Below are positions 1-7,514 of a stretch of DNA of 43,790 nt, piece after piece. Source of the stretch: CAYJPV01 sp964547975 (lineage in GTDB: Bacteria; Acidobacteriota; Vicinamibacteria; Vicinamibacterales; JAKQTR01). Made by a program: the position numbers and the translations under genes. The notes under the pieces are model-generated. The model saw nothing but the letters and a program-made list of their open reading frames with translations, made no database searches and was not told the DNA's origin. The number at the start of each line of letters is the position of its first letter. Positions within the stretch are counted from its first letter, which is position 1. The stretch is taken from assembly GCA_964547975.1 (NCBI GenBank), contig CAZJRM010000011.1:1-43790 (forward strand). Reading direction: 5' to 3'.

Positions 1-861
1 GAAGAGCTGCGGGCCATCGGTCACCCAGCCCGGCATCTTCATGCCGAAGGTCGCTTCGCCGATGCTGTTCATCTCCTTCGACCATGCCGCTTCGCTGGCG
101 CGGAAGATCGTGGTCGGCTCGGCGGTGCGGCGCGTCAGGTCCTTCGAGAGCGGCATGTAGTCCATCGTGCCATCGATGATCTGCGTCCACTCGTGGACGA
201 ACACCATGTAGGTGACGCCGTCTTCCTGGTAGAGCGTGCCGTCGATGATGTCCCAGTCGGGCGGGCCGAGGCAGAAGTCGAACTCGGGCACGAGCGGCTT
301 GTACGGGCCCTCCGGCGTGTCGGCCACGAGGAGCTGGGTCTGGTTCGTCGGCACGTTGTAACGCCGCGGGATGTTCTCGATGGGATGACCGTGATCGTTC
401 CAGGTACCGGCCAGGTAGTACTTCCCGCCGATGTAGTGGATTTCGGCTGCGGCCACGAAGTGCCCGTCCATCCACGTGCCCTTGAGGTCGATGATCGGAT
501 ACGGCCCGGTCCACATCTTGAGGTCGGTGCTCTTGTAGAGCCGGCCGCCGGTCCCGGTCAGGTAGTACGTGCGGGTCTTCTCGTCGGGGAAGATGAAGGG
601 GTCGCTCATCGAAATCTCGTCGAGCGACACGGTCGCAATCTTCGGTTCGGGACGCGGCGTCCTGACCGGCGGGCGGGCGCCGCCCGGAAGCATGGTGCCG
701 CCGAAATTGCGCTGCCCCGGGTCGGCCGGCGGCGCCTGCTCGCCGCGGACAGCCGGGGTCTTGGCGCGCGTGTGATTCTGAGCGGCTGCCGGGGTAAACG
801 CGCAGACAGCCAACACCGCGGTCAGTACGGCCGCGGACGGGGTGATGACGGGAATCCTCAT
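1..861 (-). CDS. Glycoside hydrolase family 43-like secreted glycosidase, 3' end cut by window edge
   Basis: The reading frame starts at the ATG at 861 and stays open for 287 codons to the window edge, so the C-terminus is missing. Residues 1 to about 24 form a signal peptide (MRIPVITPSAAVLTAVL, ending near AAAQ). The rest looks like a five-bladed GH43 propeller: an early blade carries MSDPFIF, whose Asp would be the general base, and a later blade carries IIDGTLY, whose Asp would be the pKa modulator. Near the edge is VTDGPQLF, where many GH43 enzymes have an EGP general acid, so the third acid is uncertain. GH43 enzymes cleave arabinose or xylose side chains and backbones; the substrate cannot be read from this part. 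A LacI-type operator lies 86 bases upstream of the start, which fits sugar-controlled expression. The family call is fairly good, the specificity unknown. Confidence 0.75.
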   Translation of the reverse strand, partial: MRIPVITPSAAVLTAVLAVCAFTPAAAQNHTRAKTPAVRGEQAPPADPGQRNFGGTMLPGGARPPVRTPRPEPKIATVSLDEISMSDPFIFPDEKTRTYYLTGTGGRLYKSTDLKMWTGPYPIIDLKGTWMDGHFVAAAEIHYIGGKYYLAGTWNDHGHPIENIPRRYNVPTNQTQLLVADTPEGPYKPLVPEFDFCLGPPDWDIIDGTLYQEDGVTYMVFVHEWTQIIDGTMDYMPLSKDLTRRTAEPTTIFRASEAAWSKEMNSIGEATFGMKMPGWVTDGPQLF

Positions 862-938
862 CGACGTCTCCGAGTGGGGCATGGGCCGGCGGTCGGGCGC
901 GCCGCAGGGCCGCGGACGCAGACACTCACCGCTGGCGC

Positions 939-960
939 ATGATAACTGTAAGCGCTTGCA
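939..960 (-). promoter_or_regulatory. LacI-family operator overlapping a promoter of the GH43 gene
   Basis: Bases 947-960 read TGTAAGCGCTTGCA, a near-palindrome (6 of 7 pairs) around the AAGCGCTT core typical of LacI/CcpA-family operators. On the minus strand a TATCAT -10 hexamer (944-939) follows directly, so the operator would fall in the promoter spacer, a classic repression position. The -35 is weak. No lacI-type gene is in the window, so the regulator must be elsewhere. Confidence 0.55.
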
Positions 961-1013
961 AGAACGAAGAAGAATCCGCAGGCCGGCGCCCCTACGTCCC
1001 GCCAGCACGTATT

Positions 1014-2219
1014 TCATCGTGCGAACGCCTCCGCCACCTCCGGCCCGAGCGGCGCGAGACCCTTCACGTGCGAGACGTTGGTCATCGCGGCGACAGTCAG
1101 ACCGAGTTCGGGGTAGATCCAGACCGACGCCGAGCCGCCCATCGGGCTGCCGCGATGACTCAACTGGCGGGTCTTCGCGCCGTTGACCTCGACATCATCG
1201 ACCCTCCAACCCAGCGCGTACCCGCTCGGCGCGCCTGACGTCAGCATCACCGGCGCCTGAAACACGGCAATCGTTCCGGCCGTCAGGAACCCCGGCTTCA
1301 GCATTGCCGAGGCGCCGCGCACGAGATCGGTCGGCGTCGAGACGTACTGGCCCGCACCGGCAAAACAGGAGTAGTCGGCGTACGGCGCGTCCTGCAGCCC
1401 GAGGTCGGCACGTTCGGCGGCGCGCGGGAAGTAGAACGATGCGCGCCCCTCGACCTTCTCGCCGTCGAACACGGTGCGCGTCAAGCCAAGTGGCGCGAAC
1501 ACCTGGCTCGCCATGAACTCGCCGAACCGTCGACCAGACGCGCCCTCCACGACGGCGGAGGCGAGAATCCACGCGTAGGCCGAGAATCGATACTGCGTCC
1601 CCGGCTGGAAGAACAACGGCTCGTCGGCGAACGTGCGCACGGAGTCGTCCACGCTCCGGCACCCGCGCGCCGGCAGGAGTTCGCCACCCTTGCGGATCCG
1701 ATGAACGCCCCCGACATCGGCCAGCAATTGGCGCGTGGTGAGCGGCCACTGTTTCGCGGGGTACGCGCTGACGTACTGCTGAACCGGCGCGTCGAGATCC
1801 AGCCGGCCTCGATCCCGCAGGAGGCCCGCTCCGACGGCGGTCAGTGTCTTCGAAATGCTGCCGGTGCGGTACCTTGTGTCCGGCGTGACGGGCGCGTGCG
1901 TCTCGACATCGGCCCAGCCGAATCCTCCGGTCCAGACGACCTGGCCGTCGACGGCGACCGCGATCGACACACCGGGCAGGTGTTCCTCGACAATCAGGCC
2001 ACGCACGAGCCGGCCCGCCTCGCCCGCCGCCCGCGCGTACCGTGGGTCGGGAGGAGCCGCCGCTGAGGAAGGCACGGCCGCGGGGTCGGTATGCGGCGGG
2101 TCGATCGTCGAGACGAACCACATCCCGCCAGCGCCTGCCGCGACGATGACCAGGGCGAACAGCACGGCGATGATCGCTTCCGTACGCCCTCGCCACGAAC
2201 GGTTCCCGCGTGTCTCCAT
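1014..2219 (-). CDS. Serine hydrolase, class C beta-lactamase / D-Ala-D-Ala carboxypeptidase-like (LACTB type)
   Basis: A 401-aa serine hydrolase of the beta-lactamase class C superfamily, anchored by one N-terminal membrane helix (about residues 14-36) with its catalytic domain outside the membrane. The nucleophile motif SxxK is S121-ISK. The second motif is FSAY, in place of the usual YSN/YAN, and the third is HRG followed by SPMGGSA, as in LACTB-like proteins that carry HTG. Homologues act as D-amino-acid peptidases, esterases or LACTB-type proteases; the substrate is not evident. An in-frame ATG exists at 2306, but MET at 2219 directly precedes the basic, hydrophobic anchor and was preferred. 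It is transcribed divergently from garL and could be co-transcribed with the GH43 gene downstream, although that gene appears to have its own promoter. Confidence 0.85.
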   Translation of the reverse strand: METRGNRSWRGRTEAIIAVLFALVIVAAGAGGMWFVSTIDPPHTDPAAVPSSAAAPPDPRYARAAGEAGRLVRGLIVEEHLPGVSIAVAVDGQVVWTGGFGWADVETHAPVTPDTRYRTGSISKTLTAVGAGLLRDRGRLDLDAPVQQYVSAYPAKQWPLTTRQLLADVGGVHRIRKGGELLPARGCRSVDDSVRTFADEPLFFQPGTQYRFSAYAWILASAVVEGASGRRFGEFMASQVFAPLGLTRTVFDGEKVEGRASFYFPRAAERADLGLQDAPYADYSCFAGAGQYVSTPTDLVRGASAMLKPGFLTAGTIAVFQAPVMLTSGAPSGYALGWRVDDVEVNGAKTRQLSHRGSPMGGSASVWIYPELGLTVAAMTNVSHVKGLAPLGPEVAEAFAR

Positions 2220-2295
2220 GGGCACCCTCAGCCTGGCCTCTCGTTGATGATAAGCTCTCCGCGACGCCACGCACCCACGAAAGGAACCGCGCACC

Positions 2296-3081
2296 ATGGC
2301 CGGCACCGCGCCCTACACGGGTATCCCGAATACGTTCCGTCAGGCGCTCGTCGCCCGCACGCCGCTCCTCGGATGCTGGTGCGCCCTCGGCAGCCCCCTC
2401 ACCACCGAGGTGCTCGGCATGGCCGGGTTCGACTGGCTCCTGCTCGACAGCGAACACGGGCCCAACGACCCGTTGTCTCTGGTGCCCCAGTTGATGGCGC
2501 TCAAGGACAGCCCGTCGGCGCCGGTCGTGCGCCCGCACTGGAACGACCCCATCATCCTGAAACGCCTGCTCGATATCGGGTTCTTCAACTTCCTGATCCC
2601 CTTCGTGCAGTCGGCCGATGAAGCCCGCCGGGCCGTGGCCGCCACTCGGTATCCGCCCGAAGGTACGCGCGGCGTCGCCGTCACGCACCGGTCGAACCGT
2701 TACGGCACCGTCGATGGCTACCAGGACGTCATCAACGACAACATCGCCGTCATCGTGCAGATCGAGAGCCCCGCGGCCGTGGACGCCATCGATGAAATCG
2801 CCGCCGTACCGGGCATCGACGGCCTGTTCATCGGGCCGTCGGATCTCGCCGCCGGGTACGGCCGCCGCGGCCACCCGAAACACGACGAGGTCCAGGCCGC
2901 GATGAAGCGGATCTTCGACCGCGCGGCGGCACACGGCAAACCTGCCGGCATCCTCGCGCCCGTCGAAGCCGACGCGCGTCGCTACATGGAGATGGGCGCA
3001 ACCATCATGGCGGTCGGCAGCGACGTCGCGGTGCTGCGGGACGGGACGCGGGCGTTGCGAGAGAAATACAGACAGGGCTGA
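2296..3081 (+). CDS. garL: 2-dehydro-3-deoxyglucarate aldolase (HpcH/HpaI family)
   Basis: A 261-aa class II aldolase of the HpcH/HpaI/citrate lyase TIM-barrel family, very like GarL along its whole length. It cleaves 5-keto-4-deoxy- or 2-keto-3-deoxy-D-glucarate into pyruvate and tartronate semialdehyde, using a divalent metal. Visible landmarks are LLDSEHGPND with the catalytic-dyad His54, VVRP with Arg79, VQIES with Gln155 and metal ligand Glu157, GPSDLAAGYG with metal ligand Asp183, and the GILAPVEADARRY and AVGSD segments conserved in GarL. A GAAAGGA ribosome binding site lies about 10 bases before the ATG. garD follows 81 bases downstream on the same strand, so substrate formation and cleavage are encoded together. 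Confidence 0.95.
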   Translation: MAGTAPYTGIPNTFRQALVARTPLLGCWCALGSPLTTEVLGMAGFDWLLLDSEHGPNDPLSLVPQLMALKDSPSAPVVRPHWNDPIILKRLLDIGFFNFLIPFVQSADEARRAVAATRYPPEGTRGVAVTHRSNRYGTVDGYQDVINDNIAVIVQIESPAAVDAIDEIAAVPGIDGLFIGPSDLAAGYGRRGHPKHDEVQAAMKRIFDRAAAHGKPAGILAPVEADARRYMEMGATIMAVGSDVAVLRDGTRALREKYRQG

Positions 3082-3085
3082 CTCG

Positions 3086-3105
3086 TCCTGAGCGAAGTCG
3101 AAGGA
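3086..3105. repeat. Short intergenic repeat-like 20-mer, imperfect inverted repeat
   Basis: The sequence TCCTGAGCGAAGTCGAAGGA starts 4 bases after the garL stop. Its ends pair imperfectly (TCCT/AGGA with partly complementary middle). I recognise this word as a recurrent intergenic repeat in several environmental phyla. It occurs once in this window, so its repeat status rests on prior knowledge and not on this sequence. Confidence 0.45.
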
Positions 3106-3131
3106 AGCCCGGTCCCACGCGAGGCAACCAG

Positions 3132-3149
3132 GCCGAGCTGAAGCTCGGC
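3132..3149. repeat. Perfect stem-loop with TGAA loop between garL and garD
   Basis: GCCGAGC-TGAA-GCTCGGC is a perfect 7-bp stem with a four-base loop. It shares the centre GCTGAAGC with the two hairpins at 4702-4748. It lies 14 bases before the garD start, so it could affect garD translation, attenuate transcription or stabilise RNA. It lacks a following T-run, so a standard intrinsic terminator is unlikely. Confidence 0.6.
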
Positions 3150-3162
3150 GCTCCGTACGTTT

Positions 3163-4692
3163 ATGTCTACTCCGCTGCGAATCACGATCGACCCGCGTGA
3201 CAACGTCGCCATCGTCGTCAACGCCGCCGGGCTGCGCGCGGGCACGGTCTTCGACGACGGGCTGACGCTCCGAGACGACGTGCCGCTGGGGCACAAGGTG
3301 GCGACCGTGGATATCGCCGCCGGCGACCCGGTGATTCGCTATGGCGAGATCATCGGCCAGGCGCTGAGGGCGTTGCCCCGCGGTTCGTGGGTCAACGAAC
3401 ATGCGATCGCGTTGCCGGCCCCCCCCGCACTCGAACACCTGCCGCTGGCCACGCGCGTGCCGCTGCCCCAGCCGCCGATCGAGGGCTACACGTTCCAGGG
3501 GTTCCGCAACGGCGACGGCACCGTCGGCACGCGCAACATCCTCGGCATCTCCACGTCCGTGCAGTGCGTCGCCGGTGTCGTCGAACACGTGGTCCGGCTG
3601 GTCAAGGAACGCCTCCTCCCCCGCTACCCTTACGTGGACGGCGTGGTCGGGCTGACGCACAGCTACGGATGCGGATTCGCCGTCAACGCGCCGGCGGCCA
3701 TCGTGCCGATCCGCACGCTGCAGAACCTTGCGCGGAACCCCAACTTCGGCGGTGAGGCCCTGGTCGTCGGGCTCGGCTGCGAGAAGCTGCAACCCGAACA
3801 GCTGCTGCCAGGACTGCCGGCCGAGCACGCGTCCAGGAACATCCTGCGGATGCAGGACGAACGATTCGTCGGCTTCCAGGCGATGGTGGACGGCATCCTC
3901 GCGATGGCCGATGCCCGGCTGCGCGTCCTGAATGAACGGCGCCGTGAGACCTGCGCCGCCTCCGACCTCGTCATCGGGATGCAGTGCGGCGGCTCGGACG
4001 CGTTCTCGGGCGTCACGGCCAACCCGGCGGTGGGATTCGCGTCGGACCTGCTCGTGCGCGCCGGCGCGACCGTCATGTTCTCCGAGGTCACCGAAGTGCG
4101 CGACGCGGTCCACCTGCTCACGCCGCGATGCGCGTCGGAGGAGGTGGCGCGGGCGCTCGTCCGCGAGATGGCCTGGTACGACGACTACCTGGCGGCCGGC
4201 GCGACGGACCGCAGCGCCAACCCCACGCCTGGCAACAAGGCCGGCGGCCTGGCGAACGTCGTCGAGAAGGCGCTGGGGTCGGCCATCAAGTCCGGCCGGA
4301 GCGCGATTGCCGCGGTGCTCGCGCCTGGTGAACGCGCGACAACGAGGGGACTCGTCTTCGCGGCGACGCCGGCGAGCGACTTCATCTGCGGCACGCTGCA
4401 GCTGGCGTCGGGTCTGACACTGCAGGTCTTCACCACGGGCCGCGGCACGCCCTACGGGCTGGCCGCGGCGCCGGTCATCAAGGTCGCGACGCACAGCGGC
4501 CTCGCCGGGCGATGGCACGACCTGATCGATCTCGACGCCGGCCGCATCGCGACGGGACAGGCCAGCGTCGAGGACGTCGGCTGGGAGCTGTTCCGGATGA
4601 TCCTCGACGTCGCCAGCGGCGCGAAGCCGTGGGCCGACCGATGGGGTCTGCAGAACGACCTGGTGTTGTTCAATCCGGCGCCGGTGACGTGA
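3163..4692 (+). CDS. garD: Galactarate dehydratase (UxaA/GarD family)
   Basis: A 509-aa protein matching GarD/altronate dehydratase-family enzymes over its full length. An N-terminal SAF domain (about 1-90, with the signature VPLGHKVA) is followed by the large UxaA-type domain. Recognisable blocks are GTVGTRNILGI, THSYGCGFAVN, GLGCEKLQPEQL, MQCGGSDAFSGVTANPAVGF and TTGRGTPYGLAAAPVIKVAT. GarD removes water from D-galactarate to give 5-keto-4-deoxy-D-glucarate, the substrate of the GarL product encoded just upstream. An altronate dehydratase role is the main alternative, but the neighbours (garL, gudD, gudP) favour aldarates. The gene converges on gudD; two hairpins lie between the stops. Confidence 0.92.
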   Translation: MSTPLRITIDPRDNVAIVVNAAGLRAGTVFDDGLTLRDDVPLGHKVATVDIAAGDPVIRYGEIIGQALRALPRGSWVNEHAIALPAPPALEHLPLATRVPLPQPPIEGYTFQGFRNGDGTVGTRNILGISTSVQCVAGVVEHVVRLVKERLLPRYPYVDGVVGLTHSYGCGFAVNAPAAIVPIRTLQNLARNPNFGGEALVVGLGCEKLQPEQLLPGLPAEHASRNILRMQDERFVGFQAMVDGILAMADARLRVLNERRRETCAASDLVIGMQCGGSDAFSGVTANPAVGFASDLLVRAGATVMFSEVTEVRDAVHLLTPRCASEEVARALVREMAWYDDYLAAGATDRSANPTPGNKAGGLANVVEKALGSAIKSGRSAIAAVLAPGERATTRGLVFAATPASDFICGTLQLASGLTLQVFTTGRGTPYGLAAAPVIKVATHSGLAGRWHDLIDLDAGRIATGQASVEDVGWELFRMILDVASGAKPWADRWGLQNDLVLFNPAPVT

Positions 4693-4701
4693 GACACGTG
4701 G

Positions 4702-4721
4702 CGTCCGGCTTCAGCCGGACG
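4702..4721. terminator. Hairpin 1 between convergent garD and gudD
   Basis: CGTCCGGC-TTCA-GCCGGACG is a perfect 8-bp stem with a TTCA loop, 9 bases after the garD stop. Its centre GGCTTCAGCC is the reverse complement of the centre of the next hairpin. With convergent genes on both sides it may act as a bidirectional terminator or RNA-end stabiliser; no U-tract follows. Confidence 0.55.
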
Positions 4722-4726
4722 TGATC

Positions 4727-4748
4727 GGGGCTGGCTGAAGCCAGCCCC
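4727..4748. terminator. Hairpin 2 between convergent garD and gudD
   Basis: A 22-base perfect hairpin with a 9-bp stem starting GGGGCTGGC, a TGAA loop and the matching GCCAGCCCC arm. It ends 8 bases before the gudD stop codon. Together with hairpin 1 it forms a REP/BIME-like inverted pair. Its position favours transcription termination or 3'-end protection for gudD, garD or both. Confidence 0.55.
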
Positions 4749-4756
4749 ACAGGGGC

Positions 4757-6076
4757 CTACCGGCACAAGCACGGCCGCTTCGGATCGAAGGTCCAGCCGG
4801 GAATCAGGTACTGCATGGCCGCGGCATCGTCGCGGCTGCCGTGCGGCAGCTGCGTGTAGCGCGCGTGCGCCCGCTCGATGGCGTCGATGTCGACTTCTAC
4901 GCCAAGCCCCGGCCGGTCGGGCACCGCGATCTGCCCGCCGACGATCTGAAGTGGATTTCGTGTCAGGTACTGACCATCCTGCCAGATCCAGTGCGTGTCA
5001 ATCGCCGTGATCACGCCGGGCGCTGCGGCCGCGGCGTGGGTGAACATCGCCAGCGAGATGTCGAAGTGGTTGTTCGAGTGCGATCCCCAGGTCAGCCCGA
5101 AGGCCTCGCACAGGTGCCCGACCCGCACCGAACCCTGCAGCGTCCAGAAATGCGGGTCGGCCAGCACGATGTCCACGGCGGACTCGCGCACGGCGTGCGC
5201 CAGTTGCCGCCAGTCGGTCGCGACCATGTTCGTCGCCGTCGGCAGCCCCGTCGCGCGCCTGAACTCGGCCATGACCTCGCGTCCGGAATACCCGCCCTCC
5301 GCGCCGCACGGATCCTCGACGTAGGCGAGGACGCCCTTTAGTCCTCGGCACAACGCCACCGCCTCCGCCAGCGACCACGCGCCATTGGGGTCGACCGTGA
5401 TGCGAGCGTCGGGGAACCGCGCGGCCAGCGCCTTCACGGCCTCGAGTTCACGGGCGCCGTCCAGCACCCCGCCCTTGAGTTTGAAGTCGCGGAATCCGTA
5501 GCGTGCCTGCGCCGCTTCCGCCTGGTGGACGATGGCCGCGACCGTCAACGTTTCTTCGCGCCGCACACGGTCCCAGTCGTCGCACGCGTCTGGTTCGGCC
5601 ACGTACGGCAAATCGGTTTTCGCGCGGTCGCCGACGTAGAACAGGTAACCGAGGACATCGACCACATCGCGCTGCTGGCCCTCGCCCAGCAACGCCGCGA
5701 CGGGCACGCCCAGTTGCTGGCCCAGCAGGTCGAGCATCGCGGCTTCGATGGCGGTCACGGCGTGAATCGTCGTGCGCAGGTCGTAGGTCTGCTGCCCGCG
5801 CCCGCCGGCATCACGGGCCGCGAAACGTCGCCGCACCTCGTTCAGCGCCCGGTTGTGGTTGCCGACGTGCGCGCCCACGACGAGCGCACGGGCATCCTCC
5901 AGCGTCTGCCGGATGGGCTCGCCTCCCGGCACTTCGGCCACACCCGTGCGTCCGTCCGAATCGCGCAGGAGGACCACGTTCCTCGTGAAGAACGGCCCGT
6001 GTGCGCCGCTGAGATTCAGCAGCATGCTGTCGTGCCCCGCGACGGGGATCACACGCATCCCGGTGATGACCGCCAT
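4757..6076 (-). CDS. gudD: Glucarate dehydratase (enolase superfamily)
   Basis: A 439-aa enolase-superfamily acid-sugar dehydratase close in length and sequence to GudD (about 446 aa). It converts D-glucarate or L-idarate to 5-keto-4-deoxy-D-glucarate. The N-terminal capping domain (about 1-130) precedes the barrel, with the KLKGG motif (K199 and K201), metal ligands D229 (TVDPNGAW), E254 (YVEDPCGAEGGYSGRE) and N283 (PTATNM), and the catalytic His333 in SHSNNHFDIS. The start ATG at 6076 shares its A with the stop of gudP (TGATG), so the two are translationally coupled: carrier first, dehydratase second. The open frame extends upstream into gudP, but the MAVITGMRVIPV start is the family start. 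Confidence 0.94.
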   Translation of the reverse strand: MAVITGMRVIPVAGHDSMLLNLSGAHGPFFTRNVVLLRDSDGRTGVAEVPGGEPIRQTLEDARALVVGAHVGNHNRALNEVRRRFAARDAGGRGQQTYDLRTTIHAVTAIEAAMLDLLGQQLGVPVAALLGEGQQRDVVDVLGYLFYVGDRAKTDLPYVAEPDACDDWDRVRREETLTVAAIVHQAEAAQARYGFRDFKLKGGVLDGARELEAVKALAARFPDARITVDPNGAWSLAEAVALCRGLKGVLAYVEDPCGAEGGYSGREVMAEFRRATGLPTATNMVATDWRQLAHAVRESAVDIVLADPHFWTLQGSVRVGHLCEAFGLTWGSHSNNHFDISLAMFTHAAAAAPGVITAIDTHWIWQDGQYLTRNPLQIVGGQIAVPDRPGLGVEVDIDAIERAHARYTQLPHGSRDDAAAMQYLIPGWTFDPKRPCLCR

Positions 6077-7395
6077 CAGAACTCCACGCGCTTGATCTCG
6101 CCCACTACGCCCAGGTAGCAGACGATGGCCGTCAACGCGTTCGCCGCGACGAACAGGAGGGCCAGGTTGAACGATCCGGTTTTCTGCACGATGTAGCCAA
6201 TCACGATGGGCGTCGTGATCGCGGCCGTGTTCCCGAACATGTTGAACAGGCCGCCGCACAGGCCCGCCGCCTTCTTCGGCGACGTGTCGGAGACAACAAC
6301 CCAGCCGAGGGCGCCGATGCCCTTGCCGAAGAACGCGACGCACATGATGGCGATGACCGCCCAGGTCTGGTCCACGTAGTTGCAGGCGATCATGGTCGTC
6401 GACAGCAGCATGCCCGACACGATGGGCACCTTGCGCGCGACGGTCAGCGAAAAGCCGCGTTTCAGCAGCCCGTCCGAACACACGCCGCCGAGGACGCCGC
6501 CGCAGAACCCCATCAATGCGGGCAACGACGCGCCCAGGCCCGCCTTGAGCGTCGTCATGCCGCGGCCCATCACGAGGTAGAGCGGCATCCACGTCAGGAA
6601 GAAGTACGTCAGCGTCGTGATGCAATACTGCGCGATGTAGACGCCCACCAGCGTTCGTGTCGAGAGCAGGCGTTTCAGCGTCACCCCGGTCGAATCGCCC
6701 GACGCCACCAGCGGTCCCGCGGGCTTGTCCATGTGGACGAGTCCGCCGCCCCGCTCGATGTAGTCGAATTCCTGAGCGCTGACGCGCGGGTGCTCACCCG
6801 GGCTGCGCATCGTGGCGAGCCACGCGAGTCCGAGCAGCAGCCCGAGGCCGCCGAGCACGACGAACACGTACTGCCAGCCGAGCGCCTGGACGATCCAGCC
6901 GGACAGCGGCGCGAAGACGACGGTGGCGAAGTACTGCGCGGAGTTGAAGACCGCGACGGCCGTGCCGCGCTCGCGCGTCGGAAACCACGCAGAAACAATG
7001 CGGGCGTTGCCCGGAAACGAGGGCGACTCGGCCAGCCCCATCAGGAACACGAGCACGAACAGCGCCGTCGCCGCGGTGCTGGCGTGGAACACGCCGACGA
7101 ACCCCTGGAGGAACGTGACGATGGACCAGCTGAGGATGCTGATCGCGTATACGCGCATCGAGCCGAACCGGTCCAGCAACCAGCCGCCGGGAAGCTGGCC
7201 GATGACGTACGCCCAGCCGAAGGCCGACAGGATGTAGCCGATGGCGAGCGGGCCGAGCCCGAGGGCCTTCGCGGCCGAGGGGCCGGCAATCGACAACGCC
7301 GCGCGGTCCGCGTAGTTGACGGTCGTGACCACGAACAGCATCGCCAGGACGAAGTAGCGCACGCGACTGGCGGACGGCGTGGACGATGTGGCCAT
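6076..7395 (-). CDS. gudP: D-glucarate/galactarate MFS permease (anion:cation symporter family)
   Basis: A 439-aa carrier of the major facilitator superfamily, ACS family, closest to GudP/GarP. It has about 12 membrane segments, an N-terminal segment ending in VTTVNYADRAALSIAG, and the loop motif GGWLLDRFGSMR. The family takes up aldarates by proton symport at the inner membrane. A longer frame begins at 7434, but the ATG at 7395 is preceded by AAGGGA at a good distance and gives the usual short cytoplasmic N-terminus. It overlaps gudD by one base, so uptake and dehydration of glucarate are produced together. Confidence 0.9.
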   Translation of the reverse strand: MATSSTPSASRVRYFVLAMLFVVTTVNYADRAALSIAGPSAAKALGLGPLAIGYILSAFGWAYVIGQLPGGWLLDRFGSMRVYAISILSWSIVTFLQGFVGVFHASTAATALFVLVFLMGLAESPSFPGNARIVSAWFPTRERGTAVAVFNSAQYFATVVFAPLSGWIVQALGWQYVFVVLGGLGLLLGLAWLATMRSPGEHPRVSAQEFDYIERGGGLVHMDKPAGPLVASGDSTGVTLKRLLSTRTLVGVYIAQYCITTLTYFFLTWMPLYLVMGRGMTTLKAGLGASLPALMGFCGGVLGGVCSDGLLKRGFSLTVARKVPIVSGMLLSTTMIACNYVDQTWAVIAIMCVAFFGKGIGALGWVVVSDTSPKKAAGLCGGLFNMFGNTAAITTPIVIGYIVQKTGSFNLALLFVAANALTAIVCYLGVVGEIKRVEF

Positions 7396-7467
7396 GTGCG
7401 GTCCCTTGTAGTCCATGTGTCCGTCGCAGGACAAGTCCCGTGTCCGGATCCCCTCGTTGCTTTTTGT

Positions 7468-7496
7468 TTGTGTCGTCGCGCAAGGCAGCCTAAGAT
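7468..7496 (+). promoter_or_regulatory. Predicted sigma-70-type promoter for the Ser/Thr kinase gene
   Basis: TTGTGT (7468-7473) and TAAGAT (7491-7496) are separated by exactly 17 bases and end 18 bases before the kinase ATG. The transcript leader would be about 12 bases long. Each hexamer matches 4 of 6 or fewer consensus bases, so this is a moderate prediction. Confidence 0.45.
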
Positions 7497-7514
7497 CGGA
7501 GTCTCAGCCCAAGT

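Noticed and set aside
1195..4518. Minus-strand open frame of 1107 codons across garL and garD
   Set aside because: It is antisense to two clearly recognised enzymes, is Arg/Asp/Gly-rich without domains, and merely reflects the high GC of the third codon positions.
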